From Salegentibacter holothuriorum (GTDB lineage Bacteria > Bacteroidota > Bacteroidia > Flavobacteriales > Flavobacteriaceae), in assembly GCF_900168045.1 (NCBI RefSeq), contig NZ_FUYY01000001.1, forward strand, positions 62,001 to 126,000: DNA of 64,000 nt, read 5' to 3'. Below, piece after piece: positions 33,143-42,299 of the stretch. The notes beneath the pieces are model-generated. The model saw nothing but the letters and a program-made list of their open reading frames with translations. It ran no database searches and was not told the DNA's origin. The translations under genes were made by a program, and so were the position numbers. How positions within the stretch are numbered: the stretch's first letter is position 1; every line of letters begins with the position of its first letter.

Positions 33143-34111
33143 CTAATATTCCAAACCAATTTTAGTTCTAACCTTATCTAATAAATCAATTAACTGCAAA
33201 CTTTTTTTAAAGCTCATTTCGGTGCTTTCGGTTTTGCCTTCATGCAGCATTTTCTGAACGTGTTCGGCTTCAAAATTATATCCGTTGGAATCTACTTTAA
33301 ACTCTTTGGTTTCTTCGCCTTTGGGTGTTTGGATAGTGATGTTTGTGGGTTCGTGAAATCTGGTGTGTAAGGTGAGTGTAGCTTTTTCAAACTCAATAAC
33401 TGCTGCAGTGGGTGTTTGTTTTATAATAGAACTTCCCAGTTCAGCTTTTACACCGTTTTTATATTCAAAAACCATATCGCAGTCTATGTCTATTCCGGTT
33501 TCGCTAAATTGTGCATTTGCCTCAATATTCTCTGGAACTCCCATTGCACTTAGCGCCATAAAAACAGGGTATATCCCAATATCCAGTAAACTGCCGCCAC
33601 CCAGGTTTTTGTTGTAAAGTCGTTTATCAAGATCTACCGGCGCCGGAAAACCGAAATCTGCTTTTAGATTTTTGATCTTACCATATTTTTCAGACTCTAT
33701 TAGATCAATTACATACTTAAAATGTGGAAGAAATTGCGTCCACATGGCCTCCATAAGAAATACATTTTCTTTTTTTGCTTTGGCAATCATTTTCTCCACC
33801 TGTTCTTTATTGATCGCAAAAGGTTTTTCGCATAAAACTGCTTTTTTATGATCAATGCAAAGAAGCGTATGCTCATAATGGAAAACGTGTGGTGTAGCGA
33901 TATAAACTACATCTAGGCCTTCATCAGCTAACATGGTCTCGTAGCTGGAAAAGGATTTAGTGGCCGAATGTTCTTTTGCAAAATTTTCAGCTTTGGTCTG
34001 TGATCGGCTGGCTACGGCATATAGTTCTGCTCCTTCTACATCTTTTAATGCGGTGGCGAATTTCCCTGCTATTTTTCCGAGGCCAAGAATACCCCATTTT
34101 ATTTTTTTCAT
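33143..34111 (-). CDS. Gfo/Idh/MocA-family oxidoreductase
   Basis: A 322-residue NAD(P)-dependent sugar-type dehydrogenase. The Rossmann start KIKWGILGLGKIAGKFATAL, the VYIATPHVFHYEH strand and the lysine motif VLCEKPFAINKEQ are clear, and FLMEAMWTQFLPHF is typical of the dihydrodiol/D-xylose dehydrogenase-like branch. It is the last gene of an operon with a Na+/solute symporter and a PIG-L protein, so it probably oxidises or reduces the sugar derivative handled by those. Confidence 0.9.
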   Translation of the reverse strand: MKKIKWGILGLGKIAGKFATALKDVEGAELYAVASRSQTKAENFAKEHSATKSFSSYETMLADEGLDVVYIATPHVFHYEHTLLCIDHKKAVLCEKPFAINKEQVEKMIAKAKKENVFLMEAMWTQFLPHFKYVIDLIESEKYGKIKNLKADFGFPAPVDLDKRLYNKNLGGGSLLDIGIYPVFMALSAMGVPENIEANAQFSETGIDIDCDMVFEYKNGVKAELGSSIIKQTPTAAVIEFEKATLTLHTRFHEPTNITIQTPKGEETKEFKVDSNGYNFEAEHVQKMLHEGKTESTEMSFKKSLQLIDLLDKVRTKIGLEY

Positions 34112-34160
34112 CTTAAATAGATTTTAGTCTTTAATAAGTCGATTTAATAAATGGCCTTTA

Positions 34161-35867
34161 TTAGCTATATTTTTTAATTTTATGTTCCGGTGTTTTTATA
34201 AATAATTCCAGAATTAAGGCAAGTGCAATAACCAATAAACATCCTGCTAGATTGAGCCATAAATAGGGCATAACATCAAATGTAAAGATGATTATAATTA
34301 CAATTTGTGTGATTATAGCCGCAATAAAAACGGAGTTACTATTTACCGTTCTTATAAAAAACGCGAGTAAAAATATACCCAAAACATTTCCGTAGAAAAT
34401 AGAACCAATAATATTTACAAGCTGAATAAGATTGTCGAATAAGTTGGCGAAACTCGCAAATGCAATGGCGATAATTCCCCAAAGCAGTGTAAACCACTTG
34501 GAAGCTTTAACGTAGTGTTCATCAGATAGATCTGTTTTCCTACTTCTTTTGTAAAGGTCTATAGAGGTTGTTGAAGATAATGCGTTTAATTCTGATGCGG
34601 TAGAAGACATGGCTGCAGAAAGGATTACAGCTAGTAGCAGCCCAATTAAACCTCTCGGGAGATTATTCAAAATAAAATGAATAAAAACATAATCTTTATC
34701 GTTGCTTTCGGCGTCTTCATCTGAAGCATCAATTAAATCTCTTGCTTTTTGCCTGGTTTCTCTTTCAGAAGCATTTAAAGAAGCTAGATTTTCTCGATAA
34801 GAGGAATTATTTGCTGGGGTGAAATCGTTGTTTTCAGCAAATTGCAAATGTAGGTTCTGTTTTTTATGCTGAAGTGCGTCGTGCTCCAGCATCAAATCTT
34901 CATATTGATGGCCATAATCTGAATTCAAAACGGTTTCAGTGGCCGCAGGATTAAAATTTAGTGGAGCATTGTTAAACTGGTAAAATACAAAAACCATGAC
35001 ACCAACAAGCAAAATAAAGAACTGTAACGGCACTTTAAGCATTCCGTTCATAATCATTCCCATTCTACTTTCCTTGACTGATCTGCCGCTTAAATAACGT
35101 TGCACCTGGCTTTGATCTGTTCCAAAATAAGAAAGCGCCAAAAAACCACCACCAATAATCCCACTCCAAAACGTATAACGGTTTTCAAAATCAAACGAAA
35201 AATCCAGAATATCCATTTTACCGCTGGCACCGGCAATTTCCAGGGCATTATTAAAATTAATATTTTCGGGTAAATAGCTTAGAATAATAAAAAATGCGGC
35301 AAACATCCCGGTAAGGATTACAGCCATTTGCTGCTTATGGGTAACACTAACTGCCCTTGTACCGCCGGCAACGGTATAAATAATTACCAGGGAACCTATA
35401 AGAATAGTAAGTCCCGAAAGATGCCAGCCTAAAACAGCCGATAGGATTATTGCAGGTGCAAAAATGGTGAGCCCTGCTGCCAGTCCTCGCTGAATAAGGA
35501 ATAAAATTGCGGTTAATGTCCTGGTTTTTCTATCGAAACGAGATTCTAAATATTCGTAGGCCGTATAAACATTAAGCCTCTTGTAAATTGGTATAAAAAA
35601 AATACAAACCACCACCATAGCCAACGGAAGCCCGAAATAAAATTGCACAAAACCCATCCCATCGTGAAAAGCCTGTCCGGGCGTAGAAAGAAAGGTAATT
35701 GCACTTGCTTGTGTTGCCATTGTAGAAAGGCCAATGGTCCACCAGCGGGTTTCATCACCACCACGAATATAATCCCGGGCACCTTTGTTATGTCTTGTTT
35801 TGTATACGCCGTAGGCCACAATAAAGGTTAATGTGCCAAGAAGAATTATCCAGTCTATTAATTGCAT
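34161..35867 (-). CDS. Sodium:solute symporter (SSS family)
   Basis: A 568-residue transporter with about 13 transmembrane helices. Family features include STMATQASAITFLSTPGQAF, the IYTVAGGTRAVSVTHKQQ segment and SAAMSSTASELNALSSTTSI. A hydrophilic, helical insertion (about 315-380, rich in Asn, Gln, His, Glu) lies between two helices. It starts one base after the stop of a 35-residue membrane peptide and is followed by the Gfo/Idh gene after 49 bp. Na+-coupled uptake of a sugar or amino sugar is likely; the substrate is unknown. Confidence 0.92.
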   Translation of the reverse strand: MQLIDWIILLGTLTFIVAYGVYKTRHNKGARDYIRGGDETRWWTIGLSTMATQASAITFLSTPGQAFHDGMGFVQFYFGLPLAMVVVCIFFIPIYKRLNVYTAYEYLESRFDRKTRTLTAILFLIQRGLAAGLTIFAPAIILSAVLGWHLSGLTILIGSLVIIYTVAGGTRAVSVTHKQQMAVILTGMFAAFFIILSYLPENINFNNALEIAGASGKMDILDFSFDFENRYTFWSGIIGGGFLALSYFGTDQSQVQRYLSGRSVKESRMGMIMNGMLKVPLQFFILLVGVMVFVFYQFNNAPLNFNPAATETVLNSDYGHQYEDLMLEHDALQHKKQNLHLQFAENNDFTPANNSSYRENLASLNASERETRQKARDLIDASDEDAESNDKDYVFIHFILNNLPRGLIGLLLAVILSAAMSSTASELNALSSTTSIDLYKRSRKTDLSDEHYVKASKWFTLLWGIIAIAFASFANLFDNLIQLVNIIGSIFYGNVLGIFLLAFFIRTVNSNSVFIAAIITQIVIIIIFTFDVMPYLWLNLAGCLLVIALALILELFIKTPEHKIKKYS

Positions 35868-35868
35868 A

Positions 35869-35976
35869 TTATGAGAATAGGGACATTATGAAGTAAAAGA
35901 TTAGAATATAAGCGGCATTGGCCAAAAGAACGAAGGTGTATGAGCGACTCCAGGTAAATTTTTTAGGTTTTTTCAT
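35869..35976 (-). CDS. 35-residue single-span membrane peptide
   Basis: The frame starts with an ATG at 35976 that overlaps the PIG-L stop by four bases (ATGA) and ends with a TAA one base before the symporter ATG. The peptide begins MKKPKKFTWSRSYTF and continues as one hydrophobic helix (about 13-34) with a basic N-terminus. The exact packing between two long genes argues strongly for a real gene. Several SSS transporters have a small membrane partner (YhdT next to PanF, DUF485 next to ActP), so a transporter subunit is a reasonable inference. Confidence 0.75.
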   Translation of the reverse strand: MKKPKKFTWSRSYTFVLLANAAYILIFYFIMSLFS

Positions 35977-38462
35977 TCTTTTCCTATTGAAACCATATTG
36001 GCAAAAAGTCTATAAGCACCGGGCACACCGGCAGGGAATTGCCTAAAAAAGCTTAGCCCGGTATAAATAAAATAACCTTCTCCGTATCGTGCTACCATCA
36101 AACTACCATTTTTGGGAGTTTCGTTTTTATCGTTCATAGAGAGGATTGGAGTAAATTCTTCACTCCAGGAATCCGGAAAATAGAGTCCGCGTTCCTGCAC
36201 CCAATTTTCAAAATCATTTTCAGTGATATTGTTTGGAGAATTTAAGATAGGATGGTTTTCAGCTAAAAACCTAACTTCAGCAGTTTCATCGGTTACACGA
36301 TCACGAGATAATTCCAGCGGTAGCGGCGATATATTTTCGGTCACCAAACCTCGATTGGTATTGTATTGCACAATTAAATTCCCGCCATTTTCTACATAAT
36401 CAAAAAGGATTTGCTGTTTATATTTTAAAGCTTCAACAGTATTAAGTGCACGAATTCCCAATACTACGGCATCATATTTCTTTAATGAAGCCAAAGAAAT
36501 CGTAGCAGCATTTAATTTGTTGACACGATAGCCTATTTGCTCTAAACTTTCCGGAACTACATCGCCGGCCCCTTCAATATAACCAATGAATTCGCCTTTT
36601 TTCTCAATCTCTAAGCGTGCAACTTTTAATTTTGATGGAACTACCAGGTTCTGCTTCGGAATATGTTTGTAATCTATAGAAATAAGTTTTTCTGAAAACT
36701 CTTTCCCATTTACCATTGCAATAGGTTTAATGTAAGTTTCATTCTGGTTCTTAGGTGGAATGGCCTGGAAGGATACAGTTTGTGAACTTCCTTTTTGCTG
36801 AAGCTGAAACTTATGGGTTTCAGGCTTAATTGTCCAGCCATCTCCGGCCGAAAGATTCACTTCACCATCAATATTTGCTTTTCCAGCAGTAAGTTTTACT
36901 AAAATATTCTTTGGCTTGTCGTTTTCAAAGATCATTATCTCGTCTTCAAAAGAAAGGGAGACTTCTGGTACAATCTCAAATGGCTGGTAGGTTTCTCCAA
37001 AAACAGGATCATTGTATTTATAGACAATAGGTTTTTCAAAGCTTAGCATAACACCATCAAAATCAAGATGAAAAAGTCCTTTGGTAAGCTTAGGTGTCTC
37101 GGGAAGACCTCTTAACTGTTGATCCTCTACTTTATACATCCCATTATTAGTATCCTCTTTTAGCCAATAAGGCGTTGTATAGACCGTATTTTCAGGAACT
37201 TTGAGCGTGATTTCATTTTGCCAGGTTTTGTTATTTTCCAGTTTAATCTCCTGCTGAATTTTTGCGTTATTCGGACTTAATTCTACGGAAGTTAAGTGAA
37301 TGGGGAAATCACTTCGGTTAATAGCTTCAAGATTTACCACCACGCTATCCATTGCGGTAGCTGAAGCTTGATTTGCTACTGCCTCTAAAAATAAACCTGC
37401 GCTGGCATAAATGATATTTTTGATTTCTTTGGTTTTGAGTTCTCGCCAGTGATCATTGGGTAATTCCTGTATTAATGAATAAGCTTTTAAAAGTTGTGGT
37501 AAGCTAGCAGCCGGATCTTTAAAATTAAAATTTTCTTCAATTTGAGTTAAGATTTCACCTATTGCTGAACCGCCTTCTAATTTATCCCAGGAAGTATTAA
37601 TGTTTTTAAAGACATTTTGCGAGCGGATGGTATCTCCTTTAATAGGTTCTAAGTATTCCATTTGGCTGCCACGGGAACCTGTACTACCAAAACCCTGAGA
37701 TTGGTGTTGACTTCGGCTTAAAGAAGAAATTTCGGGGTTAGAAAGTCCGCGGAGTGGAAAATAGCCTCCGGTATCAAAACTTACAAATTGGTTTTTACTG
37801 GCTTCTTCAAAGGCTTCCTGCCCGCCATAAAACCAGGGAGACGTATTGAAATAAGCGCGTTTGGTTTGATGTATTTCGGTGAATTCTAATTGCTCGGGAA
37901 ATCTGTTAGGATTTGCTGCGGCCTCAAAAGCTTCGAGACTTAGTATGGCAGAGGAGGTGTGGTGACCGTGAGTGGTTCCCGGAGTGCGATGATCAAACCG
38001 ATTTATGATAACATCTGGTTTAAAATTTCTAATAATCCAAACCATATCACTAAGCACTTCTTCTTTATCCCAGATTTCCAGGGTTTCTTCCGGGGTTTTA
38101 GAGTAGCCAAAATCATTGGCTCGGGTAAAAAATTGTTCGCCGCCGTCTATACGTCGTGCCGCCAGTAGTTCCTGGGTTCTAATTAAGCCTAATTGCTCCC
38201 TTAATTGAGGACCAATGAGGTTTTGACCACCATCCCCACGGGTTAATGAGAGATAAGCAGTTCTTGCATTTCTTTCATTAGAAAAATAAGATATTAATCG
38301 CGTGTTTTCGTCATCTGGATGTGCTCCAATGTATAGAACGGCTCCAAGGAAATTTAGTTTTTTTATTTTCTGAAATATTTCAGCAGCGTTTAATTTTTTG
38401 GGTTGCTGTGCGTGTAAATTCAACAGAAAAAAACAACAAATGAAACTAAGTAGTTTGCGCAT
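35973..38462 (-). CDS. Large exported PIG-L family deacetylase
   Basis: An 829-residue protein from the ATG at 38462 (MRKLLSFICCFFLLNLHAQQ, a signal peptide); a TTG three codons upstream is less likely. The PIG-L zinc deacetylase domain (about 30-250) has YIGAHPDDENTRL, the LTRGDGGQN segment and THGHHTSSAI. The C-terminal 550 residues contain beta-rich domains and a glutamine-amidotransferase-like region (DAVVLGIRALNTVEALKY, LIVQYNTNRG). It is the first gene of an operon with the 35-residue peptide, the symporter and Gfo/Idh oxidoreductase. Periplasmic deacetylation of an N-acetylated sugar before uptake is inferred. Confidence 0.88.
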   Translation of the reverse strand: MRKLLSFICCFFLLNLHAQQPKKLNAAEIFQKIKKLNFLGAVLYIGAHPDDENTRLISYFSNERNARTAYLSLTRGDGGQNLIGPQLREQLGLIRTQELLAARRIDGGEQFFTRANDFGYSKTPEETLEIWDKEEVLSDMVWIIRNFKPDVIINRFDHRTPGTTHGHHTSSAILSLEAFEAAANPNRFPEQLEFTEIHQTKRAYFNTSPWFYGGQEAFEEASKNQFVSFDTGGYFPLRGLSNPEISSLSRSQHQSQGFGSTGSRGSQMEYLEPIKGDTIRSQNVFKNINTSWDKLEGGSAIGEILTQIEENFNFKDPAASLPQLLKAYSLIQELPNDHWRELKTKEIKNIIYASAGLFLEAVANQASATAMDSVVVNLEAINRSDFPIHLTSVELSPNNAKIQQEIKLENNKTWQNEITLKVPENTVYTTPYWLKEDTNNGMYKVEDQQLRGLPETPKLTKGLFHLDFDGVMLSFEKPIVYKYNDPVFGETYQPFEIVPEVSLSFEDEIMIFENDKPKNILVKLTAGKANIDGEVNLSAGDGWTIKPETHKFQLQQKGSSQTVSFQAIPPKNQNETYIKPIAMVNGKEFSEKLISIDYKHIPKQNLVVPSKLKVARLEIEKKGEFIGYIEGAGDVVPESLEQIGYRVNKLNAATISLASLKKYDAVVLGIRALNTVEALKYKQQILFDYVENGGNLIVQYNTNRGLVTENISPLPLELSRDRVTDETAEVRFLAENHPILNSPNNITENDFENWVQERGLYFPDSWSEEFTPILSMNDKNETPKNGSLMVARYGEGYFIYTGLSFFRQFPAGVPGAYRLFANMVSIGKE

Positions 38463-38523
38463 AGATCTCAAGACGATTAGATAAGGTTTTCAAATATAAA
38501 AACTTTAGCGTCTGAAGATAAGA

Positions 38524-38560
38524 ATTTACTCGATAATCAAAGATTAAATGACCTGTGGCT
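38524..38560 (-). repeat. Dispersed intergenic element, partial copy F
   Basis: On the minus strand AGCCACAGGTCATTTAATCT leads to TTGATTATCGAGTAAA, about 60 bp before the PIG-L start. Only the 3' end of the element is present, with two changes in the palindrome. Confidence 0.55.
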
Positions 38561-38631
38561 TTTAGCAAATTAAAATATTGTCTCATCTAAACAGTGAGTT
38601 TGATCCAGGATAATAAACCAACTTTTAAGGC

Positions 38632-39171
38632 TTATAGGCTGCTTTTACCCTCATCAAGATAAACATCCTTTTCAACCAAAGAGACTGCTTTTTGCAGAAT
38701 AAGGTTATTTGGATAAGTGATTAACTCTCCTTCCAAAGTCCTGAGGTGTAAGTGAAAAGCCTTTATGTCTTCAATAATAGCTTCAATAGGAAGATCTTTG
38801 TCATGAATCTTTATTTTATCTCCAATTTTATACGGAAAGGAAAAGAAAAGTATAATCCCAGAGGTGATATTGCTAAGAATTGACCAGATGGCAAAAAGTG
38901 CAACTCCCAGTACGGCAAAAACCGAAGAAAATATAAGGGAAAGTTCTGCAAAGCCCATTCCCCAGGAGATAGATAATAGGAAAACAGCAATGAGTAAAAT
39001 AAGAATATTAATATACTTGAACATTAATTTTGTTCTGGTGAAGTTTATTTCACTGCGTTTACCAACTCGGTGTGCTGCCTTCTTTAATAGGAATTGAACA
39101 ATTAATAAAACGAAAATCGTTGCTACCGTGTAAGAGATTTCGGTTTTATACGTGGAAAAAACTTCATACAT
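38632..39171 (-). CDS. MscS-type mechanosensitive channel protein
   Basis: A 179-residue small member of the MscS family. Three hydrophobic segments (about 12-30, 50-68, 72-105) end in the glycine/alanine-rich pore-like helix FAVLGVALFAIWSILSNI, then the beta domain FPYKIGDKIKIHDKDLPIEA and LEGELITYPNNLILQKAV. It lacks the long C-terminal cage of E. coli MscS. It would release solutes under hypo-osmotic shock. Monocistronic. Confidence 0.88.
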   Translation of the reverse strand: MYEVFSTYKTEISYTVATIFVLLIVQFLLKKAAHRVGKRSEINFTRTKLMFKYINILILLIAVFLLSISWGMGFAELSLIFSSVFAVLGVALFAIWSILSNITSGIILFFSFPYKIGDKIKIHDKDLPIEAIIEDIKAFHLHLRTLEGELITYPNNLILQKAVSLVEKDVYLDEGKSSL

Positions 39172-39567
39172 AATCTAGACTAAATTTTGATACAAAGGTA
39201 ATCTAAAAAGCCATTTTGCAATAAAATTTAAATAACAATTCTTGAGTTTGTTTTGTTGATGTTATAGTTTAATAATCGGATTATAAACGACTGTAAAACA
39301 AGTATATAAAATTTTAAAATACTGTTATTTTTATTTATAAAAATTTAATTTACTAATCTACAGCCTGGCAGGCAGTGTTGGGGCCTTATAGATATTCTAA
39401 ATTTTCTATCCATAAAATTTTCTATCTCAATAATATTTTATCGACCCCATTTTGCCGGTGGGTTAACCAATTTGAAAATCTTCTTTTTACTCACTATGTG
39501 AGTTTTTAATAGATTGTATTTTCAGTAAGAATATATTCTCTATTAGTTTTTAATTTCTATCAGATGA
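39172..39567. other. AT-rich intergenic region, nothing clear
   Basis: A 396-bp gap between two minus-strand genes. The only structured parts are a short hairpin ACTCAC-TAT-GTGAGT (39489-39503) followed by a T-run on the plus strand, and a duplicated AAATTTTCTAT word near 39400. I see no gene, tRNA or known regulatory site. Confidence 0.5.
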
Positions 39568-40536
39568 TTATTCCCAATTCAGTAATCGGTTTTCTCCTTC
39601 TATCTTTTTTATATCGGTGATATCCTGAGACATCTCTATTACCCCTTTGTATTTTTTTTCAGCATCTCTTACGGCAAAATATCGAATATAAATAAGCCTA
39701 CCTTTAAAGTTGATCCAGAATGAGGCTTCATTTTTAGTGCCTTTCCTAAACTCCTCCAGGATTTTTAATACGGTTCCAACGCTTTTTGGCGGATGACAAA
39801 ATTTTACCTCCCTGCCAATAATTCCCGCACTTCTGGGGAAAACTCTTTCCTCTCCACGGTTGTAAAAAATCACTTTGTCGTTTTCATCTACATAAGTAAT
39901 ATCCAGTGGCATTGTTTTTAAAAGCAGGTTAACCTGGTCTACACTCATATAACCTTCATCGTAATGCGCAGTGTTTTCCAGGTTAAAACTAAGCTCTCTT
40001 TTGGTAGTATCCTGACTTGGGTGAATATATTCCTCCTTTTTAGGGAAGGCAGCAGGGGTTTCAGTTAACATCCATCCGATTTCTTCCTCTCCCTTACGGA
40101 CTTCTATCCAGTCTTTTTCTGAAAGAATTTCCAGGGCATTAGGGAAGAGCACATCTTCTTCTATTAGCAGCAAACGATGAATTCCGCTGGTTAAAAACCT
40201 GGCATCAGCTTCAACTTCCTTGAGTTCTCTATAAGTGATCTTTTTACGAAGTAATTTGAATTGCTCACGGAGATTATCGTGAAAAGACCACATACCCTGG
40301 CTGGGGCCGTTCCATCCTTTTTGCTCCAGAAAAGGGAATAACTGGTTCTCTTTTCGTTCAAAGCGTCTTTCAATACTTTGTAACTGGTTGAAAATATTAT
40401 AATACTTCTGAGTTTCTTCAACAGGATTGGTTTCTTCCAGTTCCTTTAGTAGCAGTAGGATAAGCTCCTTTTCTTTAGAATAAATCTTTATCGGATGCCC
40501 TTCCGGAAGTGCGCTAATTTCTATGCTTGTATTCAT
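39568..40536 (-). CDS. Hemerythrin-like/PAS (DUF438-type) sensor protein
   Basis: A 322-residue cytoplasmic protein. The ATG at 40536 (MNTSIEISALPEGHPIKIY) is chosen because the in-frame GTG at 40596 lies inside a Crp-like operator. Residues 10-150 form a helical hemerythrin-like domain with His/Glu positions in GHPIKIYSKEKEL, RRFERKENQLFPFLE and MWSFHDNLREQF. A PAS domain follows (about 188-312): LDITYVDENDKVIFYNRG, REVKFCHPPKS and IYIRYFAVRDAEKKYKGV. DUF438 proteins with this layout are associated with anaerobic or nitrosative conditions. No output domain is visible. Confidence 0.85.
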   Translation of the reverse strand: MNTSIEISALPEGHPIKIYSKEKELILLLLKELEETNPVEETQKYYNIFNQLQSIERRFERKENQLFPFLEQKGWNGPSQGMWSFHDNLREQFKLLRKKITYRELKEVEADARFLTSGIHRLLLIEEDVLFPNALEILSEKDWIEVRKGEEEIGWMLTETPAAFPKKEEYIHPSQDTTKRELSFNLENTAHYDEGYMSVDQVNLLLKTMPLDITYVDENDKVIFYNRGEERVFPRSAGIIGREVKFCHPPKSVGTVLKILEEFRKGTKNEASFWINFKGRLIYIRYFAVRDAEKKYKGVIEMSQDITDIKKIEGENRLLNWE

Positions 40537-40552
40537 TTTCTTTATTTTAAGG

Positions 40553-40596
40553 CAAAGTAAAGCTCCAAAAATGTGTTGAAATATGACTCTGGTCAC
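40553..40596 (-). promoter_or_regulatory. Crp/Fnr-type operator and promoter of the DUF438-type gene
   Basis: Reading the minus strand, TGTGAC-CAGA-GTCAT (the half-sites TGAC and GTCA are perfect) ends at 40583. It is followed by exactly 22 bp and the box TTACTTTG (40560-40553), and the ATG lies 17 bp further. The spacing is identical to the sulfur-regulon promoters, but the half-site differs, so a second Crp/Fnr protein is likely. Confidence 0.65.
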
Positions 40597-40677
40597 AATG
40601 AGAAAATTGATTTTTTACTTTTTTTGCGGTGTTTTTTAATTGGCTTGAATTAACAGGTGGGGTACTTCCTGCATTCA

Positions 40678-40784
40678 AGTAAGTTACCTCGTGGCAATCC
40701 CAAGGGGCATTAAATTAAAAAAATGGAGTTCGAGGCATCCCGATGCTTTGAGACCAAGCATTCAAATCTCGATTATCGAGTAAA
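40678..40784 (+). repeat. Dispersed intergenic element, copy C
   Basis: The copy runs from AGTAAGTTACCTCGTGGCAA through TCGAGGCATCCCGATG to CTCGATTATCGAGTAAA, ending about 24 bp before the U32 peptidase ATG. Confidence 0.8.
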
Positions 40785-40807
40785 GTTATCAGTAAATAAA
40801 TTTTTGA

Positions 40808-42043
40808 ATGAAGACAAAGATGGAACTTATGGCTCCTGCGGGAAATTTTGAATCCCTGCAGGCAGCTCTTGACAATGGCGCAGATTCAGTTTATTTTGGA
40901 GTAGACCAGCTTAATATGAGGGCAAGGGCTTCCGTAAATTTTACTATGGATGATCTACCGGAAATTACCCGCAGATGTGAAGCGAAGAATGTGCGAACCT
41001 ATCTTACGCTAAATACGATTATCTACGATCATGATCTTTCGCTCATTAAAACCCTGCTGAATAAAGCAAAAGAAGCCGGTATCACAGCTGTGATTGCATC
41101 AGATCAGGCGGTAATCGCTTCAGCAAGAGAGCGAGGAATAGCTGTGCATATTTCCACCCAGCTAAACATCACTAATATTGAAACGGTAAGATTCTACAGT
41201 CTATTTGCCGAAACTATGGTGCTTTCCCGTGAATTAAGTCTGCGCCAGGTAAAGAACATTACCGACCAGATTCAAAAAGACCTAATAAAAGGGCCTTCGG
41301 GCGAATTGGTTAAGGTTGAAATCTTTGGTCATGGTGCTTTATGTATGGCCGTTTCGGGGAAATGTTACTTAAGTCTGCATTCAGATAACTCTTCGGCAAA
41401 TCGTGGCGCTTGTAAACAGAATTGCCGAAAGAAATATACGCTTATTGACCAGGAAACCGGTTTTGAGATTGAAACCGATAATGAGTATATGATGTCGCCA
41501 AAAGACCTTTGTACTCTTGATTTTCTGGACCAGGTAAAGGATGCCGGTATTCAGATACTTAAAATTGAAGGTCGTGGACGTGCCCCCGAGTATGTAGCTA
41601 CGGTTACCCGGGTGTATCGGGAGGCTATAGATGCACTTTCTGAAGATACATTTACTTCTGAAAAAGTGGATTATTGGATGGAACAGTTGGCCACGGTATA
41701 TAATAGAGGCTTCTGGAGCGGATATTATTTGGGTCAGAAACTTGGGGAATGGAGTAAAACCTCAGGATCTCAGGCTACTCAGAAAAAAATATATGTTGGT
41801 AAAGGGGTTCATTATTTCCCTAAAGCGGGAATTGCAGAATTCAAGATAGAGGCTTACGATATTAAGAAAGGAGATAAACTCCTAATTACCGGCCCCAGTA
41901 CCGGAGCTAAAGAAGTTGATTTAATGGAACTTTATGTTAATGAGACGAGTGTGGAGCAAGCTAAAAAAGGAGATTCCTGTACTATAAAACTTCCGTTTAG
42001 GGTTAGACTTTCAGATAAACTTTATAAAATGGTAGAAGCCTGA
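40808..42043 (+). CDS. U32-family protein, TrhP-like tRNA hydroxylation enzyme
   Basis: A 411-residue protein of the U32 'peptidase' family. The N-terminal barrel starts ELMAPAGNFESLQAALDNGA, and the family signature is EIFGHGALCMAVSGKCYLS, followed by NRGACKQNCRKKY; four cysteines in these segments could hold an FeS cluster. E. coli YegQ (TrhP) of this family makes 5-hydroxyuridine at tRNA position 34. The ferredoxin gene overlaps the stop by one base, which fits an FeS-dependent reaction. The exact tRNA role here is inferred from the family. Confidence 0.85.
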   Translation: MKTKMELMAPAGNFESLQAALDNGADSVYFGVDQLNMRARASVNFTMDDLPEITRRCEAKNVRTYLTLNTIIYDHDLSLIKTLLNKAKEAGITAVIASDQAVIASARERGIAVHISTQLNITNIETVRFYSLFAETMVLSRELSLRQVKNITDQIQKDLIKGPSGELVKVEIFGHGALCMAVSGKCYLSLHSDNSSANRGACKQNCRKKYTLIDQETGFEIETDNEYMMSPKDLCTLDFLDQVKDAGIQILKIEGRGRAPEYVATVTRVYREAIDALSEDTFTSEKVDYWMEQLATVYNRGFWSGYYLGQKLGEWSKTSGSQATQKKIYVGKGVHYFPKAGIAEFKIEAYDIKKGDKLLITGPSTGAKEVDLMELYVNETSVEQAKKGDSCTIKLPFRVRLSDKLYKMVEA

Positions 42044-42273
42044 TGGTAGTAATCACCTTACAGCGCCAAAAATGTATTGGATGTAATTATTGTGTAGAAC
42101 TGGCACCTGAACAGTTTCAGATGTCTAAAAAGGATGGTAAATCGGTTTTGTTAAAGGCAAAAGATAATAAAGGTTTCCATACCCTGAAATCTCCAGATCA
42201 TAGCATTCTGGAGCCGGCTGAAGCAGCGGCAGCTGCCTGCCCGGTTAAAATTATTAAGGTAAAAGATATTTGA
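42043..42273 (+). CDS. Single-cluster 4Fe-4S ferredoxin
   Basis: A 76-residue ferredoxin with one cluster: CIGCNYCVELAP supplies three cysteines and AAAACPVKIIKV the fourth. Its ATG overlaps the stop of the U32 gene (TGATG), so the two are translationally coupled and the ferredoxin is probably the electron donor for that enzyme. Confidence 0.9.
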   Translation: MVVITLQRQKCIGCNYCVELAPEQFQMSKKDGKSVLLKAKDNKGFHTLKSPDHSILEPAEAAAAACPVKIIKVKDI

Positions 42274-42299
42274 AATCTAGGTTTGAAATTGAATTTATT

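Noticed and set aside
39363-39390. GCCTGGCAGGCAG-like word as another copy of the dispersed element
   Set aside because: Only a short match to the CCTGGCAGC part is present; the CTCGATTATCGAG end and the middle part are missing.
40537-40596. N-terminal extension of the hemerythrin/PAS protein from a GTG at 40596
   Set aside because: The region contains a Crp-like operator and a -7 box at class II spacing, so it is promoter. The ATG at 40536 gives a normal N-terminus.
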